A stretch of 64,000 nt of DNA from Brachybacterium subflavum (GCF_009299795.1 NZ_VIGP01000004.1:408098-472097); one strand, 5' to 3'. Shown: positions 1-9,768, counted from the first letter of the stretch. Numbers and translations are program-made. Notes: generated by a model not told the origin, from the letters alone.

Positions 1-2
1 AG

Positions 3-830
3 GACCGCCGCTCCGGCTGGCTCTCCGTCACGACCGACGACAAGGGCAAGGACCTGAAGATCGGGGTCGACGAGGACGCCGTGCGCGAGTGGGTCTCCGC
101 ACGCGCCGACGAGGACAGCGTCGAGAAGAAGGACGGCATCGAGCAGGTCGACACCGACGGCAAGGTCGTCAAGACCATCGCCGAGAAGACCGACGGCGTG
201 AAGATCACCAACACCGACGCCGTCACCGAGAAGCTCGTCGCGGCGATGACCGGGACCAGCCCGCTGGAGGCGTCCTTCGAGACCAAGAAGGTCGAGGCCG
301 AGATGACCAAGGCCAAGGCCCCCGAGTCGAAGGACGACGAGGACTCGAAGAAGAAGGACGAGGACTCGAAGGACGACGAGAAGTCCAAGGACGATGACAA
401 GTCCAAGGACGACGATGACGCCGCCGCCGACAAGCCGACCGGCGAGAAGTGGATCGACGTCAACCTCTCGGACAGGACCGTGACCGCCTACCAGGGCGAC
501 ACCCCCGTGTGGGGCCCGCGCTCCATCGTCGACGGCGACGGGGCCAACGGCCACGGCACCGTCACCGGCTCGTACAAGATCTACCTGCGCTACGACAAGC
601 AGGACATGACCAACGGCGCCTACAAGGACCAGCAGGACCCCGAGTACTACAACACCAAGGACGTCCCCTGGGTGCAGTACTGGTACCGCGGATACGCCTT
701 CCACGGCGCGCCGTGGCGCTCGTCCTTCGGGTACTCCGGCTCCCACGGCTGCATCAACATGCGCGTCTCGGACGCCAAGTGGCTGTACGACTGGGCGTCG
801 ATCGGCACCCGGGTCGAGGTGCACCGCTGA
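3..830 (+). CDS. L,D-transpeptidase (YkuD family), 5' partial
   Basis: Secreted-type peptidoglycan L,D-transpeptidase forming 3-3 crosslinks. The frame is open from the left edge, so the true start and any signal peptide lie outside the window. The first part (about nt 3-300) resembles a peptidoglycan-binding PG_binding_4-type module. It is followed by a Lys/Asp/Ser linker with repeated SKDD units (about nt 313-430). The YkuD domain starts near nt 445 and ends in the signature SHGCIN, with the catalytic Cys codon at 750-752 and an upstream His (YAFHGAP). The acidic/basic linker looks disordered and may span the wall. A strong hairpin terminator follows at 899-936. The family assignment is firm; the role of the linker is inference. 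Confidence 0.93.
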   Translation, partial: DRRSGWLSVTTDDKGKDLKIGVDEDAVREWVSARADEDSVEKKDGIEQVDTDGKVVKTIAEKTDGVKITNTDAVTEKLVAAMTGTSPLEASFETKKVEAEMTKAKAPESKDDEDSKKKDEDSKDDEKSKDDDKSKDDDDAAADKPTGEKWIDVNLSDRTVTAYQGDTPVWGPRSIVDGDGANGHGTVTGSYKIYLRYDKQDMTNGAYKDQQDPEYYNTKDVPWVQYWYRGYAFHGAPWRSSFGYSGSHGCINMRVSDAKWLYDWASIGTRVEVHR

Positions 831-898
831 TCCGGAGATCCTGATCCAGTCCCCTCATCGAGGTATCGGCGGCGGACCGAGCCGTTACCCGCCCGAAC

Positions 899-936
899 AG
901 CAGAAGGGCCCCGCCGAGAGGCGGGGCCCTTCTGCT
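899..936 (+). terminator. Rho-independent-type terminator after the L,D-transpeptidase
   Basis: A perfect 17-bp inverted repeat (899-915 with 920-936) with a GAGA loop, about 70 nt past the transpeptidase stop. It has no long U-tract, as is common in high-GC actinobacteria. Confidence 0.8.
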
Positions 937-1037
937 GTGCTGGTGGACGCACGGCCGGCGCTGGGAGCAGTGTCCGGCCCGGGTGAGTGCGCTCGATCAC
1001 GTCTTCCCGCGACAGATCAGCACTTGAACTGTGCGGA

Positions 1038-1259
1038 TCAGATGACGTCGGAGTCGCGATGCGTCTCGGCCTGAGCGATCACCCCAGGTGTCCACTCCTC
1101 CTCCGGCACCAGCCGCGCAATCTCCCAGCGCTCGTGCACGGGGCACTTCTGGAACCGCCTGGTCCCCAGCCGGATCGACTTGAAGGACACGAACGGGAAC
1201 CACACGGTCTCGTAGTAGGCACCCTTGCTGCATTGCACGATCGTTCGATCGAGATCCAT
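1038..1259 (-). CDS. Small conserved-looking hypothetical protein (73 aa), degenerate zinc-ribbon-like
   Basis: Function unknown. The protein has CxxG near residue 10, a central FKSIRLGTRRFQKCPV stretch, and an acidic C-terminus. This resembles a family of small actinobacterial proteins that carry paired Cys knuckles, but only two Cys (residues 10 and 39) are visible here, so zinc binding is doubtful. The ATG at 1259 is preceded after 6 nt by TAGTCT, a good -10 hexamer, and there is no Shine-Dalgarno, so it is probably leaderless. It lies downstream of truB but beyond that operon's hairpin, so it is likely its own transcription unit. Confidence 0.6.
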   Translation of the reverse strand: MDLDRTIVQCSKGAYYETVWFPFVSFKSIRLGTRRFQKCPVHERWEIARLVPEEEWTPGVIAQAETHRDSDVI

Positions 1260-1265
1260 TGCCTG

Positions 1266-1271
1266 AGACTA
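1266..1271 (-). promoter_or_regulatory. -10 hexamer for a leaderless start at 1259
   Basis: TAGTCT on the minus strand, with exactly 6 nt between it and the ATG. This fits the leaderless pattern seen repeatedly in this window. No convincing -35 was found. Confidence 0.5.
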
Positions 1272-1441
1272 TCCGACGGTCGAGAAGAGACGACCTGTTG
1301 CCGGCCCCGCGTGATGCCCCGGTCGGTGACCAGGGCGCCGGCCCGCTGCGCTCCCACCGTCGATCGGACAGGGCCTGCCACGGTGAGGCGTCCCTCCCGC
1401 TCTCGTCCTCCCCACACCTCTGAGAGATGGCCTGGCATCTG

Positions 1442-1468
1442 GGAGGCCCGCTCTAGCTGCGGGCCTCC
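1442..1468 (-). terminator. Terminator of the methyltransferase-rbfA-truB unit
   Basis: A 10-bp perfect stem (1442-1451 with 1459-1468) with a 7-nt loop that contains the end of the truB stop codon at 1453-1455. It also overlaps the last bases of the reading frame. Confidence 0.6.
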
Positions 1469-2403
1469 GGAGGGACGACGAGGACGGGTCGCAGACGCTC
1501 TCCCTCGGCGTCGACCTCGGCCTCGACGACGGCGACCAGGCGACCCTCCGGGTCGAGTGCAGCTCGCACTCCCCCGTCGGCCCCGCCCGGGGACGCCGAC
1601 GCATTCACGCGCTTGCCCTGTCCGAGCGCGATCGCCCGCTCCTCGTCCAGTGCGACAGTGGGCATCACGCGCGCGGCGGACTCCCCCAGGCCCCGCAGAG
1701 GCAGCTCGACGTCGTCGCCCTCGCCGGGGGCGGGAACGTGCACCGCGTCCTGGACGGCGAAAGGTCCCACGCGAGTGCGCCGCAGTGCGGTGAGGTGCCC
1801 GCCCACGCCCAGCGCGGCGCCGAGGTCCCGGGCGAGCGCCCGCACGTAGGTGCCGGAGCTGCACGTCACGGTCACGTCGAGATCCAGGAAGGGATCCGCC
1901 TCGCGCACGGCGAGCACGGTGAGGTCGCTGATCGTCACGGGACGCGCGGAGAGCGTCACGTCCTCCCCCGCGCGGGCGCGGGCGTACGCGCGCTTGCCGT
2001 CGACCTTGATGGCGCTGACGGTCGAGGGCACCTGCTGGATCTCCCCTCGCAGGGCGTCCAGGCTGTCCTCGATCCGGTCCGGTGCGAGGCCGGCGGCGGG
2101 GACGAGCTCGCCGATCTCCTCGCCCTCGCGGTCGTCGGTGGTGGTGGCGCGGCCCAGGCGGATCGTCGCCGTGTAGGTCTTGTCGAGCCCTACGAGGTGG
2201 GTGAGCAGACGCGTCCCCTGGCCGACGCCCAGGATCAGCAGCCCGGTGGCCATCGGGTCGAGGGTGCCGGCGTGACCGACCTTCTTCGTGCCCAGCAGCC
2301 AGCGCAGGCGCGCGACCACGTCATGGCTCGTGCGCTCGGGCGCCTTGTCCACGAGCAGCACGCCGTGGGGAAGGGCCGCGAGGTCCTGCGGGCCGCGCGC
2401 CAT
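1453..2403 (-). CDS. truB: tRNA pseudouridine(55) synthase TruB
   Basis: Makes pseudouridine 55 in the T-loop of tRNAs. The N-terminus carries GVLLVDKAPERTSHD and then KVGHAGTLDPMATGLL, the family motif with the catalytic Asp (GTLDP). A PUA-like C-terminus follows. At about 316 aa the length is normal for actinobacterial TruB. The start is GTG 2406 or ATG 2403; I use the ATG because it forms TGATG with the rbfA stop, a 1-nt overlap typical of translational coupling. It is the last gene of the methyltransferase-rbfA-truB unit; a hairpin overlaps its stop. Housekeeping role and identity are firm. Confidence 0.96.
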   Translation of the reverse strand: MARGPQDLAALPHGVLLVDKAPERTSHDVVARLRWLLGTKKVGHAGTLDPMATGLLILGVGQGTRLLTHLVGLDKTYTATIRLGRATTTDDREGEEIGELVPAAGLAPDRIEDSLDALRGEIQQVPSTVSAIKVDGKRAYARARAGEDVTLSARPVTISDLTVLAVREADPFLDLDVTVTCSSGTYVRALARDLGAALGVGGHLTALRRTRVGPFAVQDAVHVPAPGEGDDVELPLRGLGESAARVMPTVALDEERAIALGQGKRVNASASPGGADGGVRAALDPEGRLVAVVEAEVDAEGERLRPVLVVPPEARS

Positions 2404-2915
2404 CACGCGCGCGCGTCGCCCGCGGCGCTCTCGTCCGCGGAGTCCTCCGCAGCGCCGTCCTCGAGGTCCGCGCCGTCCTCGTCCTCGTCCTCATCGCGGG
2501 GCTTGCGGTAGGGGTCCTCCTCGCCCGCGAAGGACGCGCCCTCCTGCTGGCGGGCGAGATCGGCGTCGCGGGACCTGGCCTGGACCAGGAGGTCCTCGAT
2601 CGTGCGGGCGTTCTCCGGGAGGGCGTCCTCGACGAACTCGAGGGTCGGCGTCAGACGCACGCCGGTCTGGCGGCCGACCTCGCGGCGCAGCATCCCGGTG
2701 GCGCTCTGGAGGGCGGCGGCGGTGCCGGCGCGCTCCTCGTCGTCCCCGAAGACGGTGTAGAAGATCGTGGCGTGCTGGAGGTCGCCGGTCACGCGCACCT
2801 CGGTGATCGTGATGAAGCCCAGGCGGGGATCCTTCACGCGGGTGTCGAGCATGGTCGCGACGATCTGCTGGATGCGGTCGGCGAGGCGCCGGGCGCGGGG
2901 GCTGTTCTCACTCAT
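2403..2915 (-). CDS. rbfA: Ribosome-binding factor A with an acidic tail
   Basis: RbfA helps mature the 16S rRNA 5' region of the 30S subunit. The N-terminal 120 residues carry the KH-like fold, with RIQQIVATMLDTRVKDPRLG and ITEVRVTGDLQHATIFYTVF, diagnostic of the family. After it comes an unusual tail of about 45 residues, very rich in Asp/Glu/Ala, which lengthens the protein to 170 aa against roughly 120-150 usually. The start at 2915 has GAAAGGA 6 nt upstream and overlaps the preceding methyltransferase gene by 8 nt. The truB gene overlaps its stop. The identity is certain; the role of the tail is unknown. Confidence 0.96.
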   Translation of the reverse strand: MSENSPRARRLADRIQQIVATMLDTRVKDPRLGFITITEVRVTGDLQHATIFYTVFGDDEERAGTAAALQSATGMLRREVGRQTGVRLTPTLEFVEDALPENARTIEDLLVQARSRDADLARQQEGASFAGEEDPYRKPRDEDEDEDGADLEDGAAEDSADESAAGDARA

Positions 2916-4179
2916 GGCGGGTCCTTTCGCGGGGCTCGTGCGCCTCGGCACGGGCGGGCGGGTCTGTCGTGGTGGCTTCGGGGTCTGCGACGGCTGCGGC
3001 CGTGGCCGACACGGAGGTGGGCTCGTCCGCGGAGGCGGCGAGGACGCGCAGGAGGTCCAGCTGGGGATGGTCGTCGGGGACGGCGAGGACCACGTCGCGG
3101 TCGATGGCCTGGTCGACGCGATGGCGGAACGCGCCGTCGCCGCTGAGCACGGTGAGCCCGTGGGATCCGAGGATCTCATGCACGCGCGCGTAGGGGGCCG
3201 TGCGGCGGTTCAGCGCGAGCGCCATGCCGCCGCCGGTGCGCAGCAGCGCGCGCCATGCGGGGATCGCCTGCTCGAGCAGGTCCAGCGGGGAGCGCTGCCA
3301 GCCCTCGGTGCGGGCGCCGTGCTGGACGCCGTAGGGCAGGTCCGCCACAAGGGCGTCCACGGAACGATCGGGGAGCACCTCGCCGAGCCGCGTGGTGTCG
3401 CAGGTCAGCAGGTGGAGCTTCTGGACCTCGCCCGCGCGCTGCGCTCGTCGGTCCGCGGCGAGCTCGAAGTCCCAGCGCGAGCCTGCCCCGCGCCCGCCTG
3501 CCGGCGAGCGGAGGCCCAGGCGGCCCGAGCTCTGGGTGTGCGGGAGGTGCTGCTGCTTCGCCCACGTGGTGAGGAAGGTGCGGTAGGCGTCGATGTCCTT
3601 GGCGTCGATGTCGGCGCCGGTGGGGCTGAGGCCGAGACGCAGTGCGCGGCTGAGCGTCGTGCCACGGCCGCACGTCGGGTCCAGCACCGCGAGATCTCCG
3701 CGCAGCACTCCCCCGCGGCGGCTCGACAGGGCGGCGGCGAGGTTCAGCAGCAGCGCGGTGAACTGCTCGTTCGTCTTACCCGAGTACCGCAGGGTGGTCT
3801 CGAGCTCGCTGCCGTGGCGCATGACCCCGGGCAGGGGCGTCGGGCGCAGCAGCGGGAGGGCTGAACCGATCGGCTCGGCAGCTGCCGACACCGCTGCAGC
3901 GCCGGGCCGCGACGCCTCGAAGGCTGCGAAGGTCGAGGAGAGCTGCGCGACGAGCGGACGCATGGCGTGGCCCCCGACCGAGCCCGGGGCGTCGTCCTGG
4001 GCGTCGGTCCCGATCTCGAGGTAGTCGGCGCCCGCGATCTCGCGCTCGCGCACGTTCACCGGCGCTCCGAGATGGGCACCGAGCACCCAGCGGGCCTCGC
4101 GCACCGCGAGAGGACCGGCCGACGCGGTGAACACGCGGTTCGCCGAGGGGGCGCGCAGCACGAGCAGGCTCTCGGTCAT
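2908..4179 (-). CDS. TRM11-like SAM-dependent RNA methyltransferase
   Basis: A Rossmann methyltransferase of the RNA/DNA amino-methylating type. The SAM-binding motif is LDPTCGRGTTLSRA, followed by an acidic residue after the second strand (TGADID). The catalytic motif IV reads ADLPYGVQ, a DPPY/NLPY variant used for exocyclic amine methylation. The N-terminal 130 residues may hold a degenerate substrate-binding domain; no clear THUMP is visible. Its resemblance to TRM11/UPF0020 enzymes suggests guanine-N2 methylation of tRNA or rRNA, but the substrate is inferred. It lies between infB and rbfA, separated from infB by a terminator, and overlaps rbfA by 8 nt, so it is probably co-translated with rbfA and truB. 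Confidence 0.85.
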   Translation of the reverse strand: MTESLLVLRAPSANRVFTASAGPLAVREARWVLGAHLGAPVNVREREIAGADYLEIGTDAQDDAPGSVGGHAMRPLVAQLSSTFAAFEASRPGAAAVSAAAEPIGSALPLLRPTPLPGVMRHGSELETTLRYSGKTNEQFTALLLNLAAALSSRRGGVLRGDLAVLDPTCGRGTTLSRALRLGLSPTGADIDAKDIDAYRTFLTTWAKQQHLPHTQSSGRLGLRSPAGGRGAGSRWDFELAADRRAQRAGEVQKLHLLTCDTTRLGEVLPDRSVDALVADLPYGVQHGARTEGWQRSPLDLLEQAIPAWRALLRTGGGMALALNRRTAPYARVHEILGSHGLTVLSGDGAFRHRVDQAIDRDVVLAVPDDHPQLDLLRVLAASADEPTSVSATAAAVADPEATTTDPPARAEAHEPRERTRHE

Positions 4180-4265
4180 GGCCTCGTATCCCTCCCTGTC
4201 GGCCAGTGGGGCCCCGGCCGAGCACGCATCGTCGGAGCGGGCCGGGCGCCGCCGGGATGCAGGGA

Positions 4266-4304
4266 CGCGTCGGGCGCCCCGGATCGACCGGGGCGCCCGA
4301 CGCG
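4266..4304 (-). terminator. Terminator after infB
   Basis: A perfect 17-bp stem (4266-4282 with 4288-4304) with a 5-nt loop, starting 6 nt past the infB stop. It separates the rimP-nusA-ylxR-infB unit from the methyltransferase-rbfA-truB genes. Confidence 0.85.
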
Positions 4305-4309
4305 CGCTG

Positions 4310-7231
4310 TCACTTCGAGGTGTTCTCGCGAGGCTTCTCGCGCATCTCGTAGGTGGTGATCACGTCATCGTTCTGGAGATCGTTGAAGCGCCCCAGGTTG
4401 ATGCCGCACTCGAAGCCCTCCCGGACCTCGGTCACGTCGTCCTTGAATCGACGCAGACCGGCGATCTCGAGGCCCTCGGTGATGACCACTCCGCCGCGTG
4501 TGATGCGGGCCTTCGCACCGCGGCGGATCTCGCCGCTGCGCACGATCGAACCGGCGATGTTGCCGAACTTCGAGGAGCGGAAGATCTCGCGGATCTCCGC
4601 CGACCCGGTGTCGACCTCCTCGTACTCGGGCTTGAGCATGCCCCGCAGGGCCTGCTCGATCTCCTCGATGGCGCGGTAGATCACGGAGTAGTACTTGATC
4701 TCCACGCCCTCGCGGTCCGCGTACTCCGCGTTCTGACCCTCGGCGCGCACGTTGAAGCCGATGATCACGGCGTCGGAGGCGACGGCGAGGTTGATGTTGT
4801 TCATCGTGATCGCGCCGACGCCGCGGTCGATGATCCGCAGCTGCACCTGGTCGTCGATCTCGATGCCCAGCAGGGCCTCCTCGAGCGCCTCGACGGAGCC
4901 CGCCGCGTCGCCCTTGAGGATGAGGTTGAGGGTCTCGACCTTGCCCTCGGCCATCGACTTGGTGATGTCCTCGAGGCTGATCCGCTTGCGGGCCTTCGAC
5001 AGCGCGGCGGCACGCTTGGCGGCCTCGCGCTTCTCGGCGATCTGACGGGCGGTGCGCTCGTCGGCCGCCACCAGGAAGGAGTCGCCGGCGCCGGGCACGG
5101 AGGTCAGACCGAGCACCTGCACCGGGCGGGACGGGCCCGCCTCCTCGACGTTCTGCCCGTGCTCGTCGAGCATCGCTCGCACGCGGCCGTGGCCGGTGCC
5201 GCAGACGATCGCGTCGCCCACGTGGAGCGTGCCCTGCTGCACCAGGACCGTGGCCACCGGGCCGCGACCGCGGTCCAGGTTGGCCTCGATCGCGATGCCG
5301 CGGGCCTGCTTGTCCGGGTTGGCCCGCAGGTCAAGGGCGGCGTCCGCGGTGAGCAGGACGGCGTCCAGGAGCTTGTCGATGTTCTGGCCCTCGCGGGCGG
5401 AGACGTCGACGAACATGGTCTCGCCGCCGTACTCCTCGGCGATCAGGTTGTACTCGGTGAGCTGCTGGCGCACCTTGTCCGGGTTCGCGTCCGGCTTGTC
5501 GATCTTGTTGACCGCGACCACGATCGGCACCTCCGCCGCCTGGGCGTGGTTGAGCGCCTCGATGGTCTGCGGCATCACGCCGTCATCGGCCGCGACCACG
5601 AGGATCGCGATGTCGGTGACGTCGGCGCCGCGGGCTCGCATGGCCGTGAAGGCCTCGTGGCCCGGGGTGTCGATGAAGGTGATCGCGCGGTCCTCGGGAC
5701 CGTCCTCGCTCTCGTGCTCCACCTCGACCTGGTAGGCGCCGATGTGCTGGGTGATCCCGCCGGCCTCGCCGGCCTGGACCTTCGCGTTGCGGATCGAGTC
5801 CAGCAGGCGGGTCTTGCCGTGATCGACGTGGCCCATGACGGTGACCACCGGCGAGCGGGGAAGACGATCCTCGTCGTCCTCCTCGGCGAGCTCGGCATCG
5901 AGATCGATGTCGAACTGCTCGAGCAGCTCGCGCTCCTCGTCCTCCGGGGAGACGATCTCGATCTTGTAGCCGAGCTCCTCCCCCAGCAGGTGGAAGGTGT
6001 CCTCGTCGAGGGACTGGGTGGCCGTGGCCATCTCGCCCATCGCGAAGAGCACGGTGATCAGCGACGCAGGGTTCACCTCGATGCGGTCGGCGAAGTCGCT
6101 GAGGGAGGCGCCGCGGCGCAGCCGGATGGTGGTGCCGTTCCCGCGCGGGATCGACACGCCGCCCGGTGCGGGCGCCTGCATCTGCTCGAACTCCTGACGC
6201 TTCGCGCGCTTCGACTTGCGCGAGCGCGCGGGCTTGCCGCCGCGTCCGAAGGCGCCCTGGGTGGCGCCGCGTCCGCCGCGACCGCGCGGGCCGCCGAAGC
6301 CGCTGCGGGGACCGCCGCCCCCGGGACCGCCGCCGGGGCCGCCGCCGCTGCGGGGACCGCCGCCGCGGCCGCCGCGACCGCCGCCGCCCGGCTTCTGGGC
6401 GTCGGCGAGGCCGCCGTGGGAGTGCTGGCGCATGATGCCCGGGGTGGGCATACCGGGACGGGGAGCGCCCGAGCGCGCGCCGCCCTCGCGGGGCGGGCGC
6501 GAGCCCTGGTCCCCGCCGGAGCCGGAGCCGGCGCCGCCGCGGCCCTGCGGGCGCGGCCCGCCGGGACGGGGCATGCCCTGCGCGGTCGCGAAGGGGTTGT
6601 TGCCGGGACGCGGGCCGCCGGGGCGGTTGCCGCCGCCGCCATCGCGCTGCGGGCGCGGACGGCCGGGACGCGGCATCCCCTGGGAGGTCGCGAACGGGTT
6701 GTTGCCGGGGCGGGCGCCGCCGGGCTTGGGGGCGGCGCCGGGCTTGGGGGCGGCCGAGCCGGACGACTCCGAGCCGTCCGCGTCATCCCCGCGGGGCTGC
6801 TCGCCCTGCGCGGCGCTCTCGGCGGCGCCCTCCCGCTTCGCCGCGGCGGTGCGGGGCGTCGGCGCGGAGGGCTTGGAGGGAGCGCTCGAGGGCTTCGCCG
6901 CGGGCGCCTCGGCGCTCTCCGGCTCCGCCTGCGAGGGCTTCGGGGCCGGCGCGGGCTTCTCGGCCGACGGGGCCGACGCGGCACCGTCCTGGGCGGCGGC
7001 CTTCGGGGAGGCGGGGGCCGGCTTCGCGGCGCCGGGCTTCGCAGCCGGCTTCTTCTTCTCGCTGCCGGCCTCGGAGGCCGGGAACGCCTCGCGCAGCCTG
7101 CGCGCGACGGGTGCTTCGATGGTCGAGGAGGCGGAACGGACGAATTCGCCCATGTCCTGCAGCTTCTGCAGAACGACCTTGCTCGGCTGTCCGAGCTCCT
7201 TGGCGAGCTCGTGGACGCGGACCTTAGCCAC
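4310..7231 (-). CDS. infB: Translation initiation factor IF-2
   Basis: GTPase that brings fMet-tRNA to the 30S subunit. The C-terminal two thirds hold the G domain, with GHVDHGKT at residues 467-474, DTPGHEAF and NKIDKP, followed by the beta-barrel domains. The N-terminus ([14 protein letters not shown]) is the IF-2N helical module. Between them lies a long low-complexity region: first Ala/Pro/Lys-rich, then Gly/Arg/Pro-rich, with two near-identical [16 protein letters not shown] segments. The start is a GTG at 7231. At 973 aa it is the long actinobacterial form. It sits last in the rimP-nusA-ylxR-infB unit. Confidence 0.98.
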   Translation of the reverse strand: MAKVRVHELAKELGQPSKVVLQKLQDMGEFVRSASSTIEAPVARRLREAFPASEAGSEKKKPAAKPGAAKPAPASPKAAAQDGAASAPSAEKPAPAPKPSQAEPESAEAPAAKPSSAPSKPSAPTPRTAAAKREGAAESAAQGEQPRGDDADGSESSGSAAPKPGAAPKPGGARPGNNPFATSQGMPRPGRPRPQRDGGGGNRPGGPRPGNNPFATAQGMPRPGGPRPQGRGGAGSGSGGDQGSRPPREGGARSGAPRPGMPTPGIMRQHSHGGLADAQKPGGGGRGGRGGGPRSGGGPGGGPGGGGPRSGFGGPRGRGGRGATQGAFGRGGKPARSRKSKRAKRQEFEQMQAPAPGGVSIPRGNGTTIRLRRGASLSDFADRIEVNPASLITVLFAMGEMATATQSLDEDTFHLLGEELGYKIEIVSPEDEERELLEQFDIDLDAELAEEDDEDRLPRSPVVTVMGHVDHGKTRLLDSIRNAKVQAGEAGGITQHIGAYQVEVEHESEDGPEDRAITFIDTPGHEAFTAMRARGADVTDIAILVVAADDGVMPQTIEALNHAQAAEVPIVVAVNKIDKPDANPDKVRQQLTEYNLIAEEYGGETMFVDVSAREGQNIDKLLDAVLLTADAALDLRANPDKQARGIAIEANLDRGRGPVATVLVQQGTLHVGDAIVCGTGHGRVRAMLDEHGQNVEEAGPSRPVQVLGLTSVPGAGDSFLVAADERTARQIAEKREAAKRAAALSKARKRISLEDITKSMAEGKVETLNLILKGDAAGSVEALEEALLGIEIDDQVQLRIIDRGVGAITMNNINLAVASDAVIIGFNVRAEGQNAEYADREGVEIKYYSVIYRAIEEIEQALRGMLKPEYEEVDTGSAEIREIFRSSKFGNIAGSIVRSGEIRRGAKARITRGGVVITEGLEIAGLRRFKDDVTEVREGFECGINLGRFNDLQNDDVITTYEMREKPRENTSK
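6568..6723 (-). repeat. Duplicated segment within infB
   Basis: Two in-frame copies (about 6568-6625 and 6665-6723) encode RPGNNPFAT(S/A)QGMPRPG in the disordered linker of IF-2. They look like an internal duplication of the Gly/Pro/Arg-rich region. Confidence 0.7.
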
Positions 7232-7327
7232 AATTCTCCTGTCTCGGTCCGGCCGACAGAAGGGCGCGGACCATTAGTTCCTGTGGGTGCTCATGACCGA
7301 GTACTCATCGGATGTCCATTGGTTCTT

Positions 7328-7636
7328 CTACCTGTTCCCCTGGAAGGCGAGTGGGTAAGAGGCCTCGAGATCCCGGGCGAGGAGCCCGGTGTCGACAGCG
7401 CCGCGGAAGGACCGGGCGAAGCCGCCCCGCTTGAGCGCGAGGTCGAGGCATGATGCGTCGGCGTGGAGCCACGCTCCCCGACCCGGCGCGGATCCCGAGG
7501 GATCCGCACGCACTCGGGGCGCGACCCCCTCGAGGGCCTGCTCCATGATGAGGCGCACCAGCTGGTCGCATGGGGCCACCGTGCGGCAGCCCACGCACGT
7601 GCGCTCGGGCCGACGGCTCGTGGAACGGTTCTCCAC
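7328..7636 (-). CDS. ylxR: YlxR family RNA-binding protein
   Basis: Small basic nucleic-acid-binding protein (DUF448) typically encoded between nusA and infB. The diagnostic N-terminal motif is PERTCVGCRTVAP, followed by an LVRLI strand and a GRGAWLHADASC turn. The GTG at 7636 is chosen because GGAGG lies 5 nt upstream and the family motif follows within ten residues, giving 102 aa. It is in the expected position between nusA (80 nt upstream) and infB (96 nt downstream). Members have been linked to RNase P and transcription regulation in other bacteria; the role here is inferred. Confidence 0.92.
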   Translation of the reverse strand: MENRSTSRRPERTCVGCRTVAPCDQLVRLIMEQALEGVAPRVRADPSGSAPGRGAWLHADASCLDLALKRGGFARSFRGAVDTGLLARDLEASYPLAFQGNR

Positions 7637-7715
7637 AGGGCCTCCAGTTCGTGCGCACACAGCCTGACCAGTGTAGCCGACCTGCTCGCGGAGCCCGGCA
7701 TCCGCGAGGCGTGCG

Positions 7716-8813
7716 TTACAGCTGCGAGGATTCCTGACCCGGCGAGGGGTCGGCGGCGGGCCCCTCGGCGACAGCGGGAGCATCCGATGCGGCGGAGTCC
7801 GACGGCGCCTCGTCCGACGGGGCTGCCTGCGCGACGACGGGCTGCTCCGGGGCGGCGTCCGAGCGGATGTCGATCTTCCAGCCGGTGAGCTTCGCGGCGA
7901 GCCGGGCGTTCTGCCCCTCCTTGCCGATGGCCAGGGAGAACTGGCCGTCGGGCACGATCGCGCGGACGGCGCGACCCACCTCGTCGGTGACGGCGACAGA
8001 GGTGACGCGGGCCGGCGAGAGCGCATGGGCGACGAAGACGGTGGGGTCCTCGTCGAAGTCGACGATGTCGATCTTCTCGCCGTTCAGCTCGTTCATCACC
8101 GAGCGGACGCGCGCGCCCATCGGGCCGATGCACGCGCCCTTGGGGTTCACGCCGGGCACGGTCGCGCGCACGGCCATCTTGGTGCGATGGCCGGCCTCGC
8201 GGGCGAGACCCACGATCTCGACGGTGCCGTCGGCGACCTCGGGGACCTCGAGCGCGAACAGGCGGCGCACGAAGTTCGGATGCGAGCGCGAGAGCGTGAT
8301 CTGCGGCCCCTTGGGGCCGCGGCGGGTCTCCACGACATAGGCGCGGATGCGGCGCCCGTGCGAGTGGTCCTCGCCGGGGACGCGCTCGTGCGGGGGCAGC
8401 ACGGCCTCGACGGTGCCGAGGTCGACCATCACCATGCGCGGGTCCCGGCCCTGCTGGACGATCCCCGAGACGATGTCCTCGGTGCGGTCGGCGTACTCGC
8501 CCAGCACCGCGTCGTCCTCGAGCTGGCGGATGCGCTGGAAGATCACCTGGCGCGCGGTCGAGGCGGCGACGCGCCCGAAGTTCTCGGGGGTGTCGTCCCA
8601 TTCCTCGACGAGCTCGCCCTCGGCGTCGCGCTCGCGGGCTAGCACGGCGACGGCGCCGGTGCGCTCGTCGATCGTGACCTCGGAGTCCTTCACCGGGTGG
8701 TCGGTGTGCAGATAGGCGGCGTGCAGGGCCTGGCGGATGGCGTCCAGGAGCACGTCGACGGGGATCTCCCGCTCGCGCTCCAGGGCCCGCAGGGCTCCCA
8801 TGTCGATGTCCAT
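7716..8813 (-). CDS. nusA: Transcription termination/antitermination factor NusA
   Basis: Binds RNA polymerase and nascent RNA. An N-terminal polymerase-binding domain ([17 protein letters not shown]) is followed by an S1 domain and two KH domains with [20 protein letters not shown] and [20 protein letters not shown]. The acidic repeats of the E. coli protein are missing, as normal in actinobacteria. Instead there is a short Ala/Ser/Asp/Pro tail of about 50 residues. The ATG at 8813 has GGAG 7 nt upstream and lies 1 nt past the rimP stop, so the two genes are coupled. The protein has 365 aa. Confidence 0.97.
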   Translation of the reverse strand: MDIDMGALRALEREREIPVDVLLDAIRQALHAAYLHTDHPVKDSEVTIDERTGAVAVLARERDAEGELVEEWDDTPENFGRVAASTARQVIFQRIRQLEDDAVLGEYADRTEDIVSGIVQQGRDPRMVMVDLGTVEAVLPPHERVPGEDHSHGRRIRAYVVETRRGPKGPQITLSRSHPNFVRRLFALEVPEVADGTVEIVGLAREAGHRTKMAVRATVPGVNPKGACIGPMGARVRSVMNELNGEKIDIVDFDEDPTVFVAHALSPARVTSVAVTDEVGRAVRAIVPDGQFSLAIGKEGQNARLAAKLTGWKIDIRSDAAPEQPVVAQAAPSDEAPSDSAASDAPAVAEGPAADPSPGQESSQL

Positions 8814-8814
8814 G

Positions 8815-9549
8815 TCAGCGCTCCGAATCGTCAGCGGCGGATGAGGGGCGGGCGGTGCCGTCCTCAGGGGCGGGGGCGGCGGGGTCGGCCTGCCGATCGG
8901 GCACGGCCGCGGCGGCGCGGGCGGCGAGCTCGTCCAGCTGCGCCGGGTCCGGCGGCGGGGTGAACTCGACCTCGACGCGCGCCGAGACGACGTCCGAGAG
9001 GGGCACGGCGAGGAACTCGGGAGTTCCCGCCGGGAGCCTCCGGGGGCGTCCGCGATCGTCGACGCCGGGCTCGGGATGCAGCGTGAGCGTCCCGTCCTCC
9101 GCCACGGCGAGCAGCCGGGCGCGCAGGCTCTTCTCGCCCGGCGCGCTCGCAGCGCGGGTCGCGGCGGAGTCCTCGGTCGCGCTCGGCGCCCCGCCCGCCC
9201 GGGCGCTGTGGGCCCGCGTGATCGTGAGCAGACGGCCACGGGAGCGGCGGAAGTGGCGGGGCTGCGTGAGCGTGCGCTCGGCGCCGGGAGTGGTGACCTC
9301 GAGCAGGCTCGGGCCGGGGCCGAGGATCGACTCGTCCTCGTCCAGCAGCTCGGAGATCCCGCGGGACGCCTCCGCGACCGCGTCGAGGTCCGCGCTCCCG
9401 GTGCGGTCCTCGGCGAGATCGACGACGAGCGTGACCTCGGTGGTCCCCTGGCGCTCGCGGACGGCGGCGTCCTCGAGCACGAGGTCGTGGCGGGAGAGGA
9501 TCTGCGATGCGGCGTCCCGGACGCGCCCGACGGTCTGCTCGGAGGTCAT
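8815..9549 (-). CDS. rimP: Ribosome maturation factor RimP
   Basis: Needed for 30S assembly. The N-terminal domain contains [20 protein letters not shown], the family signature. The C-terminal SH3-like domain is interrupted by an insertion of about 30 residues rich in Ala/Gly/Ser (near residues 105-135) and ends in a Pro/Ala/Asp-rich tail, so the 244 aa exceed the usual 150-190. The start at 9549 has GGTGGGAG just upstream. It is the first gene of the rimP-nusA-ylxR-infB operon; TAGAGT at 9599-9604 could be its -10 element. Confidence 0.93.
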   Translation of the reverse strand: MTSEQTVGRVRDAASQILSRHDLVLEDAAVRERQGTTEVTLVVDLAEDRTGSADLDAVAEASRGISELLDEDESILGPGPSLLEVTTPGAERTLTQPRHFRRSRGRLLTITRAHSARAGGAPSATEDSAATRAASAPGEKSLRARLLAVAEDGTLTLHPEPGVDDRGRPRRLPAGTPEFLAVPLSDVVSARVEVEFTPPPDPAQLDELAARAAAAVPDRQADPAAPAPEDGTARPSSAADDSER

Positions 9550-9598
9550 GGCTCCCACCTCTTCTCCTGTGTTCTGCTGTGCGTCCTGCGGGAGCACC

Positions 9599-9604
9599 AC
9601 TCTA
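9599..9604 (-). promoter_or_regulatory. Candidate -10 element of the rimP operon
   Basis: TAGAGT on the minus strand, about 50 nt before the rimP ATG. No good -35 match is visible at 16-18 nt, so the assignment is tentative. Confidence 0.35.
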
Positions 9605-9768
9605 GTCCGCGCACACGTGTCGCGCCCGCGCGGGAGGCCCCGGAGCGCGCGCACGTGGCGAGGCGCACGCCCCAGCGGCGGGCGCTGACGCGGGACGCCG
9701 CGCAGCGATGGCGGAGCAGCACGACCGCGGCGGTGCCGCGCGGTGGCGGAGGGGCCGTGCGGTGATGG

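Noticed and set aside
81..830. GTG at 81 as the start of the L,D-transpeptidase
   Set aside because: The frame is open to the window edge and upstream residues continue the PG-binding-like module, so the gene is truncated by the window.
4127..7453. A 1108-codon open frame on the plus strand opposite infB
   Set aside because: It is the antisense shadow of a high-GC gene, with no family similarity and codon positions dictated by infB.
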